From Polytrichum commune (Eukaryota > Streptophyta > Polytrichopsida > Polytrichales > Polytrichaceae): DNA of 64,000 nt. The position numbers and the translations under genes are program-made. Below, one piece after another: positions 46,375-58,072 of the stretch. The notes under the pieces were generated by a model. That model was not told the DNA's origin, did no database searches, and was given only the letters and a program-made list of their open reading frames with translations. The DNA lies in contig OX485806.1 of NCBI GenBank assembly GCA_950295325.1, forward strand, positions 1,304,001 through 1,368,000, in the 5' to 3' direction. Each line of letters starts with the position of its first letter. Positions within the stretch are counted from its first letter, which is position 1.

Positions 46375-48516
46375 GGGGAGGGAGGGTATGCGAGTTACTT
46401 ATAGGGATATGAAACACAAAGTGCAACACACCCTCATAGTCCTACCATGGTTGGACACCGCAACTCAGATTGCAAATCTTTATGGTAGCCCCACCTAATT
46501 ACTTAACATTGAACACATGGCATGGAAACAACTTACATATGTATGGGGGACGATGAGCGCTTCAGGAGTGCCGTGGCCAAGCCACACACACCACATGATG
46601 AGAGTAATCGTTGTCATTGTTTCTAAGTTCTTATGTGGTTGTGCATAGACTCAAATGTAAAAGGCCCACTTTATACTTGGGGTCTCATTCAGGGTTGGCC
46701 TGAACTCTAAAAATTTGGTCCAATAGGATTGTTTTGTATCATCAAATCTAGACCAAGGGTTTTATACTAGGGTTGGGTCCAAACACTCACTCATCTCATG
46801 TGGTGTCCTAGGTGGCATTTTTTTGGTGTTAAGCCTTCAGGCCGGCTTGAAAGAATTAGGATGATGAGCTTTTCCTTAGCCCGAACTCTTAACACGGACT
46901 GGATTGGGCTCCTCTGTTGGATAATGAACATCTCTACCATCAGTCCATGAAAGGTTAATTCTCTTCGCTACACTTTCTCCTCAACAATATTGGCCCCTAA
47001 AATTGGACCTCATCACTATACATGTGGCAAGGTTGAGCCTAAAAAAGTTGATAAAGTTGGGCCATATTGAGAACTTAATGCACATGAATCGGCTGGCCCT
47101 AAGCCGCACATAAAGTGGACCTATAGTTCCCTTAAAAAATAATGTGTGTGAAACCAATTATTTAATTTTTTTGTTACAAAAGCAGAATCAATGGGGGGAA
47201 ATAGTCCAAATATAGCTGATAAGTATTTCCCATGTGTTAAATCGAGGACCATAGCTTTAGATATAAGAAAAGGGAGATTTTTTAAAACTATGGTCTGAAA
47301 GGAAAGGTTGCTAAGTTGCAACTCGACATGAAGATATAAAAGGGGGGGGGGGGGGGGGGGGAAGGGGGCATTAATCTTTTAGAACTTCTAGCCTTAGTTG
47401 TGAGAAGTTAATCTTCTTGCATTGCCAAAGGGCAATTGTCTAGAGTTGATAACACAATTTTTTTAATACCAGTCTTTGATGGACTACTTGGCATATAAGC
47501 GACCTTCAATTTGAATGCTTAAATCTAAATTGTGTCTCAGTACATTTGTGTGTGATATCAACTTGCGAGGCAGTTGTCTGACTCCTTGAGGTGAATTAAG
47601 TTGTATAACCAACAGGAATAATTCCTTAGCTGTGGTTGTGGAAATGTATGTTGAAATTCTTATATCAATTTATAGTCTTTGTGGTTGTGAGTTGGTTAAG
47701 TCACCATTGTCCAATAGGCTATAATATGGAGTTAAGCGAAGTCAGATAAAGTTGAGAGTCTTCGAGCCAATCCAGAGAAATTGCGCTAACCTTGGGAGAT
47801 TGCAATTACCACAGTGTAATTTCTTACATCGGATTGATGTTTGGCTTCATGTCATAATCTACCAAAGTTGTTTTTAAAACTATAGTTTGATGATTTAAAA
47901 TTCAGGATGAAATTCGTGATTGAATCAAGCTATCATTTGGGGTTGAATGACTGAACCAGTCGGAGTTTGTAGAACATTAGAGTGATTGTATTGACCATGA
48001 TTGTTTGAGTCTACATCAATGATGAGTCTCAGGGAGGTGACTATTGGAATTTTAGAAAACCATGTGAGATAAAAAAAATAGGGTCAATTTAATTCGTTTA
48101 GGGTAAATTTTATAATTTCATTAGATCTACCATAACATTGGAAATATGTCCCCTACATGATTATATGTGAAATATGGTGGCGGATAATTCCTTCATTTTA
48201 GTAATCAGTAGAAAAAAAAGGGTCATAGACATAAGATCCCCCTAAAAGTGCATAGTAGGATCAATAGAATAATTATGGGTTTGACTACTTGGATGGAGAA
48301 GTGTGTAGTTTTTGTCCAAATTTGAATCAAGCGCGTTAGTATGGAGGGAAATGTCATGGGATTATTTTGGGGGAAGGAATGTGTTGGCGCTCCTCAACGG
48401 CCGTTGGGTTTTGCAATGGTGTTGAGCGTGTGGGACCTCGCTAAATGCTTAGAACTTGATAGCCTCCACCATCACCCTCAACTGCTACATGCGATAGTTT
48501 TGATTTTGTCACAACC
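46375..48516. other. stretch between the two LINE-like parts
   Basis: Endonuclease and reverse transcriptase would be expected here if the flanking parts were one element, but the space is too short and no such motif is seen. It holds a 20-base G run at about 47343-47362 and a dispersed repeat at 47000-47117 shared with 32863-32990. A block at about 48027-48115 weakly resembles 53231-53320. Confidence 0.45.
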
Positions 48517-50036
48517 TCAGTCCTCAATTATCAAGCTCATAGGGATGTCTAACTCTCGTTTCCGTCCAAGGATGCCAGTTAACAGTTCGGCTACATGCAC
48601 CTGTGCTATTGGCTGTGGAGGGTTAGCTTTTAAATCCACCAGGTAATCCATTGTGTTGTCCTTCTTGTCTGTGATGAGGAGTGGAATGACTCGTAATGTT
48701 TTTCTATGAGTTATCGGTGTGTGTGGTGGATTGAGCGTTGCCCAGAAGTCATCTGCTAACTTGCATAAGCGATAGCCTTGTCTAGTAATTGGGGTAGAGT
48801 CGGGACTTCTACACTGTTGTTTCCCTTTCCCCTTGTCTCTTCTTTGCAGTTCTTGTTGGGCTTCAGGTTCAATGGTTGTGGGTTTTGTACGCCACACGAA
48901 GTGTGATGAGGTTGGTGGGGTTGAAGATTGTTGGGTTTGTTCCTGGGATGTTTCTTTGCTCTCTGCCTCCCTAGTCAATGATGGTAGTTTGGGGAAATCT
49001 ATGTCATCTGGCTGCGGCACAGAGTTCGTGTTGGCTGTGGCTTCGCATGCTCATGGTGTCTTTCTTACTGGTGGGGTAGCTTGGGATGGGGTTGTGTGTA
49101 GTTTAGGTAGGTCGGTGAGAGTTTCTGTCAAGGTGCATGTGTTACTGCCTTCCCTTGCTTCTTGAGGTTGTTGGTGACCCGTGTCGCATGTTGGCTCTTA
49201 TGTCCTTGGGTTGCGGTCATGAGCTTGAACCGTGTGAGTTGGCGTTGGTGGGTCGATAAGTGGAGGGTCCGTCGTTCCTCGTTTGGGATATGTCTTATTT
49301 CTGTGTGCGGAGGGTCGCCTTTGGGTTTGGTGTCGACCCATGGAATCCTTCTTAGGAGAGTACCGCACTTGGTGTTCCCGTGAACGGCATCTCCCACACT
49401 GGTTTGGTAACCCACTGAACTCCAGAGCGTACTCGACCATGCATGTGAGCCCTAAAATCGTGCCCACATGGTTGTTAACTTTAACATGAAGGTGGGGAAT
49501 GAAAAAAACAATTTTAAAAGGTCAACTTTACCTTTGGGAAGAGGTAAAATAAATTGAACTAAAATAAAAAGGGGTAAGAGCAATTAAGGGCGTGTGGGGG
49601 AAGGAAATTCAAAGTGGGGAAAGCCAAGGAAGGAGGCCAACCCGTTTTTTTCTCCGGGCGGCTCAAAAGATGCCGGGCAGCGCGAGAAAAAAAGAGGAAG
49701 TTGGAGGGGTCTCGGGAGGCAAGGGAGAGATGGCTCAGTGTGCAAGGGGAGAGGGAGAACCTCAAGGTGAGAGGCAGAAGTTTTGCTCCGAGAAGAAGGG
49801 GAGGCGGTGGTGGTGCTCAGCTTCTTTGGGTTCCAATGCTAGGACTGGCGTAAGAGTTTGCTCATTCGTGAGTAGAGCTCATTCGGGCAAGGAGGAGGAA
49901 AGCTAGAGACGATATGAGGAAGCCCTGCCGGATTGGAAAACAGGGCGTTGAGAAGCGGGAGAAGAACCTGTGCTCATGAGGGGGTGGGTCGAGTGCGGTA
50001 AGTGGGTATGAGTTGCCCAGGCTCTATGATGCTATC

Positions 50037-51599
50037 TGTGAGCCCAAAATGGTGCCCACATGTGGTGATTAACTCTTTGAAACCAATTTTAGTTAGACTT
50101 TGATGTGTTATGATTGTTCACAAAAATATAAAAAGAGTGAAGTGTGGTGTGGATTTAAGTTTAGACATTAGGTGGTGTTGTGTGATTGTTTCAAGGTTTA
50201 AGTTCAATAAGTGATGCCTTGACTAGGTGAGTATGGAGTAAGGTGAGGCAAGGTGAGCTCCGCGGATTAAATGCCCACATTAGGATCCACCTTGTTGATT
50301 TAGGAATGTAAGAGCTTTGTGGATGGGATGAGTCCCTACATAGGAGGAAGGGATTAAGGGGTTGTGATTGGAGGTGCTAATCCTCTCACCCTATCCTTAC
50401 CTCATGACCTCTCTCTCTCCTTGCTACTTAAGGCTTCCCTCTCTCATTTTTGCTCTCTCTCTCAATGCCTCCCAAGTGAGTGAGCTCTTAGAGCTTAAGA
50501 TTGCACGTGGTGATTAGGTAGTAGTTAGTGAAATTAGTGTGTTAGATTAGTTCATGACTTAGGAGCAAAGAAAAGAAGAAGAAGAAGAAGAACCTAGAAA
50601 ACATTTGATTAGTGGATGAGAGGGTTTGTATTAAGGTGCAGCTAGTAGCTGGGTTGCCTATTCAGGTATTGGAACTCTGTGGGATTAGACTACTGGGCAG
50701 CTGATACTAAACCAAACTTAGTTGCTGCTGGGCAGTTGAGACTGCACCCAATTTAGTTGCTGCTGGGCAGCTGAGACTGCACCGAACTTAGTTGTTGCTG
50801 GGCAGTTGAGACTGCACCCAACTTACTTGCTGTTGGGCAGCTGAGACTGCACCCAACTTAGTTGCTGCTGGGCAGCCAAACTGCACCGAGTTTAGTTGTT
50901 GTTGGGCAGCTGAGACTGCACCAAACTTAGTTGCTGTTGGGCAGCCAAACTACACCAAACTTAGTTGTTGCTGGGCAGCTGAGACTACACTGAACTTAGT
51001 TGCTGATTCCAGGTTAACCAAGGGACTGCCGGTAAATAGGCCGGATTTGGACCGATAGGTTAATTAGCCGGTTGGCTGGTTTAGCAAGCTAAGGCTAAGA
51101 TTAAGTAGAGGGTGCCACTAAACTAGCCATGAGTGTGTTAGACCATTTGTAGATTAAAATAGTTCCTAGACAAGTGTTAAGCTCAATAGAATAGGCAATG
51201 TGTGTGTGGAAGTCACATGTGATTGCATGTAACATTGACTATGGAGTAAAGTGTTTCTTAACACTTGCACACTCTCAAGTCACCATAAATCACGTGCACA
51301 ATTAATGGAGAATGTGGAGGATTCTTGCAATAGCAAGAAAAAGGAAGTGAAGATTAAAAGAATGAGGGGAGTGTCCTTAAGGGCATGTGTGGCTAAAGCC
51401 GCGGGTTGGACTCTTGAGAAAGCCAATTCTACCACAAGCCAAGAGGCTAACATTAATAAAGCACAATGAGTGAAACAATATGTGTTCCTTTGAACATGAA
51501 AATTGCCTTGCACATGGTTCAAGGTTGTAGGAGATACATGTGATTCTCAAAGCCATCACCCGGACTAGGACGCTTAAGGGTGGTGGGTTTGGCCTCACA
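50037..51599 (+). mobile_element. solo LTR (inner, family B), nested
   Basis: Ends: TGTGAGCCCAAAATGGTGCC ... GGTTTGGCCTCACA. Flanks are CTATC (50032-50036) and CTACC (51600-51604), a four-of-five duplication. It is the direct counterpart of the reversed copy at 58233-59634 over nearly its whole length. Both contain a CT-rich leader near 50405-50470 and a block with GCCGCGGGTTGGACTCTTGA. There are no genes inside. Confidence 0.75.
50694..51005 (+). repeat. minisatellite inside the inner LTR, about nine units of 30-36 bp
   Basis: The unit reads TGGGCAGCTGAGACTGCACC then AACTTAGTTGCTGC. Some units are shortened to GGGCAGCCAAACTGCACC. The matching spot in the reversed LTR (about 58770-58880) has only two or three diverged units, so the array expanded in this copy. 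Confidence 0.9.
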
Positions 51600-53225
51600 C
51601 TACCAGATCATGGGTTCGACAAGAGAGGGAGGGAGACTTGGCTACTAGGATGAACATTGTCTGCGATGGCACTTGCGAAAGGATCCAGATCCCACTCATG
51701 GATCGACGGGGGCACTTGCTGATTGATACGTGCATGTGAACTCCGAGTCGATAGGCCGGTGATGTGGGAGCGGACTACAAAACTCCTTCCTCCAAGGATC
51801 GAATTCTTTTCAAGCACCTAAAATCAAATTCTCTTTCATACCTCAACCCTTGAGTCAAGGAGAAGGAGCAATGTTCCGGGGGAGCGAATCCTTCGATTGG
51901 GATTCCTGGAGAGAGGCGGTAGTAACGGCCTCCTGATCTCTAGTCTTTCACCAAGGGGCAAAGTGGCTAAGGGATTGACGGTGGGTCCAAGCCGCCAGCC
52001 CAGGAGGCAAAGAAATCTCCGCCGCTCGTATGCATACTCGGACGGTCTTGCTTCATGCCGGAAGCACATTGAGACAAGTAAGTGACAATCACCCACCTTC
52101 CGCCATTCTAGCACAGACTCCAACCTCGTCCTGCACACCGCTTGGGCTCAGGGCCTCCAACAGCACTTGTAGGTTCCTTCAAGGTGATAATCACCGCCGC
52201 AGTGAGCGGCACGAGTGGGTATAGGTCTAAAAATTTGTGTAAGCAAGGTTGCAGATGTGGTGGAGTGGCAGTTCCGGTGCATTTTAGTTCCGTTAACAGC
52301 TGCTTCAATTCATTCGGCGTCGGGCGCTGCTAGAGGCAGCCTGAGAGTTTTCCATGTTTTCATGTGCGAGTGGCATTGTTGTTGCTGCGGTTGCAGTCAC
52401 GGCATGCACTTCAGCCACAACAATTGGTGTGAGGATTGGAGGATTGGATTGGATTGCCATAGCAAAAGCAGCAGGTAGGGAGGTAGTTTTGGGTGGGTTT
52501 CTGGTGTCGGGCAGTGGTCAACGATGGCTTAATGAGTGGATGCGGTGATGCTCTATCTTAACATTGGCTTCCCTTTCTGGTTCTTCCTCGTTGTCCCACA
52601 TCATGAGTGAGTGAGGCCAATGGGCAGCGAGGAGAGGTAAAGCGTAGGTTGCTCTCGGGAAAAGGGGGCGAGGCCAAGGGCACCAAACTGCAACCGGCCA
52701 CACCCTGAATCAGACCATCGCCAACTCACTTCTTGCCAACCGGACTGCACACATCCCACTTCCTGTTCAAGTTTCTGCTTCGGGCTTCCAACCAGTGTTT
52801 GATCTGCGTTGCTCGTCCCGAGCCTCTGCAATGGTGCCGAGAAGCGAGGAGATCTCCCAAGGATCGTAGGCTAGGAAGGAGGGGTTGCGGTAGGATAATC
52901 AAAATTGAGGTTGTAGGTAGTAGTATAGGCCAGGTATGGGTGAGCCGACTTCCCCGCTTGCGGAGGAAGGCTGAATTAGGCTAGGATGTGGTGAGGGTTC
53001 AATTAATTGTTGTTGCTTGATATTGTTGGGTGCCCAAGCATTTGTGAATGCTTGCATTGCTTAATAAGAAGGTGTTGTACACACCAATTCTCTCATCTTT
53101 CAATGGAGCAATTTGGTAAGTGTGAATTATAACTTAGGTCATGTGAAGAAGGGCTCCCCACCCGGACTAGGACGCAATTAAGGGTGGTTGGTGATTCTTG
53201 CTCACAGTGCCTTCCCCATCTAGGC

Positions 53226-53495
53226 CTCGGGGGGTTCACTGGCGAAAATTGTAGAACAACGTGCGATAAAAAATAGGGTCTAATATATTCATTGTAGATA
53301 AATTTTATAAATAACTTACATATAATATAGGGAGTTTTAAAATAGTGAAAAAGGATTACATGTAAAATACCATCACACCTTTATTTTGAAAAATAGCATA
53401 CCTTATAATCTTTTCTGCAAGGTAAAATTGCCCCCCAATAAATAGGTCCCAAACACACGTGTATGCAAAATATAAGACGGAGTGAACCCCCCGAG
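53226..53495. mobile_element. hAT-like MITE with 8-bp target duplication
   Basis: Perfect 15-bp inverted ends, CTCGGGGGGTTCACT and its reverse complement, are flanked by ATCTAGGC at 53218-53225 and 53496-53503. An 8-bp duplication is the hallmark of hAT elements. The 270-bp AT-rich interior codes for nothing. It sits in the PRLD codons of the LINE-like ORF1. Confidence 0.85.
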
Positions 53496-53947
53496 ATCTA
53501 GGCGAGGGAGTACCACCGTGTGTGGCAGGGCGTCCAAATCTTGTACAAGCAGTCTTATCCGTGGTCCGAACAATTTTCTCTGTATGTTTCTGAGCTATCT
53601 ATGGAGATGACTTGTCCTATTTGTTCCTCTATGGTGTGCAAGAAAATATCGTCCCTAAGAACTTGACACAAATTGACTACTTGCATCCAGACCGGGTGAT
53701 TTACCCTGTCTGTTGCGTAGGGCTAGCTGGCATTGAAATGAGGTCGCCAACTCGAGAAGAATATGGCCGCTGGCTCGCAAGTGAGGTCGGCTTGGTTTAG
53801 TGCATGAGTTCTCCCTTCCGACCAATCAAAGGTAACTTCAAACACGTTGTTTGTTCTCAATGACAGTAATACTAAAGACGGGTGTAGAGTTTCCCGAGCC
53901 CAAGCTATAAGAGCATTGAGCCCTGGGTGTTTACCTTGTATTCGCCC

Positions 53948-56601
53948 TGTAGATAGGTTTTTTATTTGGGTTCCAATTAAGAAAACCACACAGGGAAGGC
54001 TAAATGAGTGTCAGTGTTAACTCTAAAGGTCACTATTAGGTGAATTGATAAATCACAATGAAACAGGGTGAAACTGTTAGGATAATCCCGGGTAAAACCA
54101 CTTATTAGATGCGTTACGGGACTGATTATATTGAGGAATGGGGTATAAGGGTCACTCAATGCTGTACATGCAATTGCTCGGTCTCTCCCTCACAACCATA
54201 GTCCGGTAGTATTGACTCGCTATACCAAGGTTTTCAATGCAGAGAGTCACGGCTCGTCAATCGTCTTTTGGAGTAACACATAACCACATATAACCAAGGC
54301 CAAGGGCACCTTGATTTGCTCCATAGTCCTTCTTTAATTAAATGATGATTTAATGGATCAAGAAATGTTGTAGTTCAACCCCACGAGTTGTTCAATTCAT
54401 TAGGTTATCTTCATGTTTAATGAGGCAGTGGGACCATCGTCCTTACCATTTTGAAAAACATCCGCCCTGTGGGAACCCGATGACTATAGGCCAGAACACG
54501 TTAGCAAAAATACATGTCACCACAGATTAATCTTATCATTCACAATATTTATCAGTTGGTTCCTTCATGAACTTACAGGGATTACACAAGCTTATTATGT
54601 TTAAATTGGTTCCTAATCCTCTCCCTCTTAATTATCAAAATAATGCTCGACTTAATGCTTTTAAGATTAATTATTACAATTTGCAAAAGTCTAGTCTAGA
54701 TCCTACACCGGACGCTACCTAAGTGAACAGTGACCAGAGCCCAGTGTCAAATGGCCATAGTCTTAATATCCAGATCCAAGTCACAAGTAGTGCAGGCCAT
54801 ATTCTCAATAACCAGTAAGTGTCTAGTGATATTCGAAGATGACTTACTCACCTGTTGGTTATATTCCGGCCCTTTGGGTCATCTCCCATCAATATGGGAC
54901 AACCTTTCGCCACTGCCACCGAACCTCGGTTCTCCACTCTTCCCTAACTCTTCGTCTCCTTCCATCATCACTTCTGTTGCATGCTATCTCCGTTCACAGA
55001 CCATAGCCAGGGTTGAAAACAGAATTTGAACAAACATTTTTATCCTCTCCGAAAGAATTAACACTTCATTTCAACATTCACATATTTTGACTCGTGTGGT
55101 TCTTGACAACATCAAACTTGTAGTAGCATGCAACTAATCTTCACTTCCAAAATTTATAATTCCTCAGACTATGGCCTAATCGATCGGGCTTCAAGTGTCT
55201 CGTGCCAATCGTTGACCAAATTACAAGTCCACCAAGACTCAGTTTGTGTGGCTATAGACTTAATCACACTTGATATTTCATTTGAGGTATTTCCTCAAGA
55301 CTCTCAGAATCTTACACCTCCGAATTTGCTCATGTCCGAAATCAGAGGTTTGCAATTTTAATCTAGGCTTGAGCCCTGTGGGAAACGAGGAGAGCTTCTC
55401 ATCCAGAAAGGTGGCGAGTACAGACATAATCCAACATTGCAGTCCCTATGACAATCGGGGAGAGACGAAATTTAATTACCAATGAACTGGTAGAGTTTGA
55501 GAAATAACCGGCTGAAGTTCAAGGCTTCGAGGGAAACAACAATCATTTTGGAGGAAGTCATGGGATATATTTTTTAATGAATATAATCAATCTAAGGATG
55601 TCAACCTGCAATAGGTTGGACGTGCGAGCACTAGGATTCCCAACAATTATGCTCACCACCCTCATTCAGTCACTGTGTTAAGTTGATGAAAAGCCCCGGG
55701 ATAGATTTCAAGCAAAATACTAATTCTCTTCCTGAGAATTAGGACAGGAATTTCACCACTTAGTCATGGGAATAATCAACAGATTTGAGTATGATTGACA
55801 TCGAGATAAAGTTGCCTGAAATAAGAACATCCCACTCACTGAACATCACACTTTGAAAGAGTCGCTCTCCACCATCACGCAAAGACAATGGCCATGACCA
55901 CATACAGTTTACGACAAAGCTTCACACCCGACTATGAATTGGAACAGATGTTTATTAGTTAATTATACCCAGATCATTGTCATACACCAAATTCACTGCG
56001 CACCAGATTCTCTCTCCTCACGAAAGTACTATGCACATATGAATATTTATATATTTATATATTTATATATCACTCCAGACAATGGCACCGGACAACTTCA
56101 AACTTAACCAAATCCAACTCTCTTCTCGAGAGATCGGATTCCAGAATCACAAAATAAACCTAGTTCTCATAAGTTCATTCAAGATCCTTCAAATTACTCC
56201 ACATAGAATCAAAATGGCTTCACGCCTACAATTTTTTGTAATATTATGACAATGTCCAATCTTACAATTCAAAGAAAAAGGTCCTCTCTCTTCTCTCCAG
56301 GGCATTCTCTCCTACTCTCCTCCTATCCCTCAAAGCAACCAACACCTCTATCAGAAGGAGTGCCTGTCTATAGCCAAGCTCCGAAAAGTCTTCCCGAATT
56401 CTCTCACATGTCTATTGTCTTTTCCTTAACCTTCTGTCCAAAACCCATTCATACCTCTAACCCCTTTTTAATACTCTTTTAGTTAGTATAGGCTAATATG
56501 AGCAATTTTTTCCACAATTTCAGGTTAAGTAGGAGGATTCCAACTACATAAATCTTCAAAATTCAGAAATGCATCTAGGAAATCCAAAAATATGGTTTAC
56601 A
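53948..56601. mobile_element. LTR-type insertion, probably a solo LTR, 2.65 kb
   Basis: It starts TGTAGATAGG and ends GGTTTACA (TG...CA with inverted TGTA/TACA tips) and is flanked by a perfect CGCCC duplication (53943-53947 and 56602-56606). The start is not repeated inside, so no second LTR is visible. No gag, protease or polymerase frame is seen; the longest inner frames (54730-55029, 56246-56482) match nothing I know. Removing it with one CGCCC rejoins the LINE-like ORF1 at GR|IQG. Confidence 0.8.
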
Positions 56602-57224
56602 CGCCCCAAGAGCGAAATTGATGCCTTGTTGTCGCATTGTGATCGCAAGGAGGCTAGGAGCGCTACGGGAATTGTTACGACTACTTTTCGCGGGTCTGTT
56701 GGTTGTGTAGGGTCCTCGCCTCTGGGGCCTTCCATGATGAGGGCGGGGGTGGGGTGTGTAGCTGCTGCAGGGTCCGATATCTTGGACGAGTCGGTCGATC
56801 TTGCTGTTGGGTCCAGAGGTGATTGCTCTCCTACTTGCGCGAGTGGTTCCCTACCTCGAGATGCTGATGTGCACATTTCCTTCCACCTCCATTCGCTGCG
56901 GCCGCAACTTCCAACTCCGCGGTCTTCCACCGCTCTGCTTCGGGCTTGAGTGGTGTCATTAGGCCTATTTTTGGATGCATTGGCTTCGTCATTTGGAGGC
57001 ACATCCCTTGGTAGTAACGTCGATCCTAGATGCATTGAAGAACGTTAAGGATTTAGCATTCTATCATTTTTCCTAGAAAATTGGATCTGGTCCGGTTTTT
57101 GCGGAGCTCCACCTTGTTCCCCTAGTCTAGTAGAAAGCGAGACTTCCCAGGCTTAACCACTAGGTCATCACACCGCACATGGTAAGTAGAGAGTGCTCCA
57201 AACCTTTGTATATGAAGGCTATTA

Positions 57225-57580
57225 TTTAATGTCTATTATTTATTGTTTGTAGTATATTATTTATTGTTTACTACCTACTACCTACTATTTAGAGTATGTT
57301 ATTTTTATTTACTACCTATTATTTGCTATTTATAGTATATTGATTACTATTTACGGTCAACTATTCATTATTAACTGATATTGTCCATTATTTATTGTTT
57401 ATAGTATATTATTTACTATTTTCTGACCATTACTTATTATTGATTGTATATATTTTTACTAATGATTTTCTATTTTCTATTAATTATCATTTACCGGCTA
57501 CTATTACTATTTACTGTCTATTATTTAGTATTTAGTATTTAGTATTTATTTTTTACTATTTACTATGTACTATTATAGTG
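57225..57580 (+). repeat. low-complexity TATTTA/CTATTA tract
   Basis: Irregular repeats of TTATTTA, CTATTATT, TTTACTA and GTATATT run for about 350 bases. It separates the LINE-like ORF1 start from the next LTR block. From 57036 to 57224 a minus-strand stretch reads GATGACCTAGTGGTTAAGCC, reminiscent of a tRNA A box, but no B box follows. Confidence 0.7.
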
Positions 57581-58072
57581 CTTTAATGTTGGATGAATGA
57601 AATATACACTTGTATGCAGTAATTGCATGTCTCCTATCTTAGTAATTAATGAAGAATGTGACTGACATCTAGGTCTAGATCTAGCTAGAAGATCTATAAA
57701 ACTAAACAAAGATAGAACATTCCTTCACGGACCTTTTGCATGACAATGAAGTGATACAACTCCCACACATGTAAAATAAATTGCACGGAGCTCAAATCTC
57801 AAGCGCGAAGCTCAAAACTCCAACACGAAAGTTTTTTATGTCGCGGCGACATGTCAAAGTGACCCTCCTTTCTACTAGTGAGTGACAATAACACATATCA
57901 AACTCCACAAATTCCCAGCTTAGTACATAAAGGTTGACAATAAAATCTGCATTGACAACCTTAAATTACAAAACTTTCATCATACTGGTACTCAAAAAGG
58001 TAGGACATTCTTTACTTTCAATTGATCATTGTTCAAAGTTCTTGATTTCTTGGAATGATTTGATTGTCTACT

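Larger units (their letters stand above)
49444..53206 (+). mobile_element. solo LTR (outer, family B) inserted in the LINE ORF1
   Basis: It starts TGTGAGCCCTAAAATCGTGC and ends TTGCTCACA, giving TGTGAGC/GCTCACA inverted tips. The 3' part carries CACCCGGACTAGGACGC-TTAAGGGTGG, the family B end signature also seen at 51556, 58245 (reversed) and 61228. The flanks ATGCA and GTGCC match at three of five positions, as in an old target duplication. No protein-coding region is present, so a solo LTR is likely. A younger family B LTR is nested at 50037-51599. Confidence 0.65.
48517..57035 (-). pseudogene. LINE-like ORF1 (gag-like, zinc knuckle), broken by nested insertions
   Basis: Pieces on the minus strand: 57035-56602 (Pro/Ser-rich start, then KVVVTIPVALLASL and ASISLLGR), 53947-53504 (IQGKHPGLNALIAWARETL, ALNQADLTCEPAAIFFSSW, HPVWMQVVNLCQVLRDD, FGPRIRLL), 53225-53207 (DGEGT) and 49443-48517 (VEYALEFSGLPNQCGRCRSR, then a charged tail with GYRLCKLADDFWATL). 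The SSW...VWMQ spacing resembles the DUF4283-type domain of plant LINE ORF1, and CGRCRSREHQ is a CCHC knuckle with the last Cys lost. Excising each insertion with one target duplication joins the reading at R|IQG, PRLD|GEG and GT|VEY. Frameshifts and stops within the pieces show it is dead. Confidence 0.75.
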
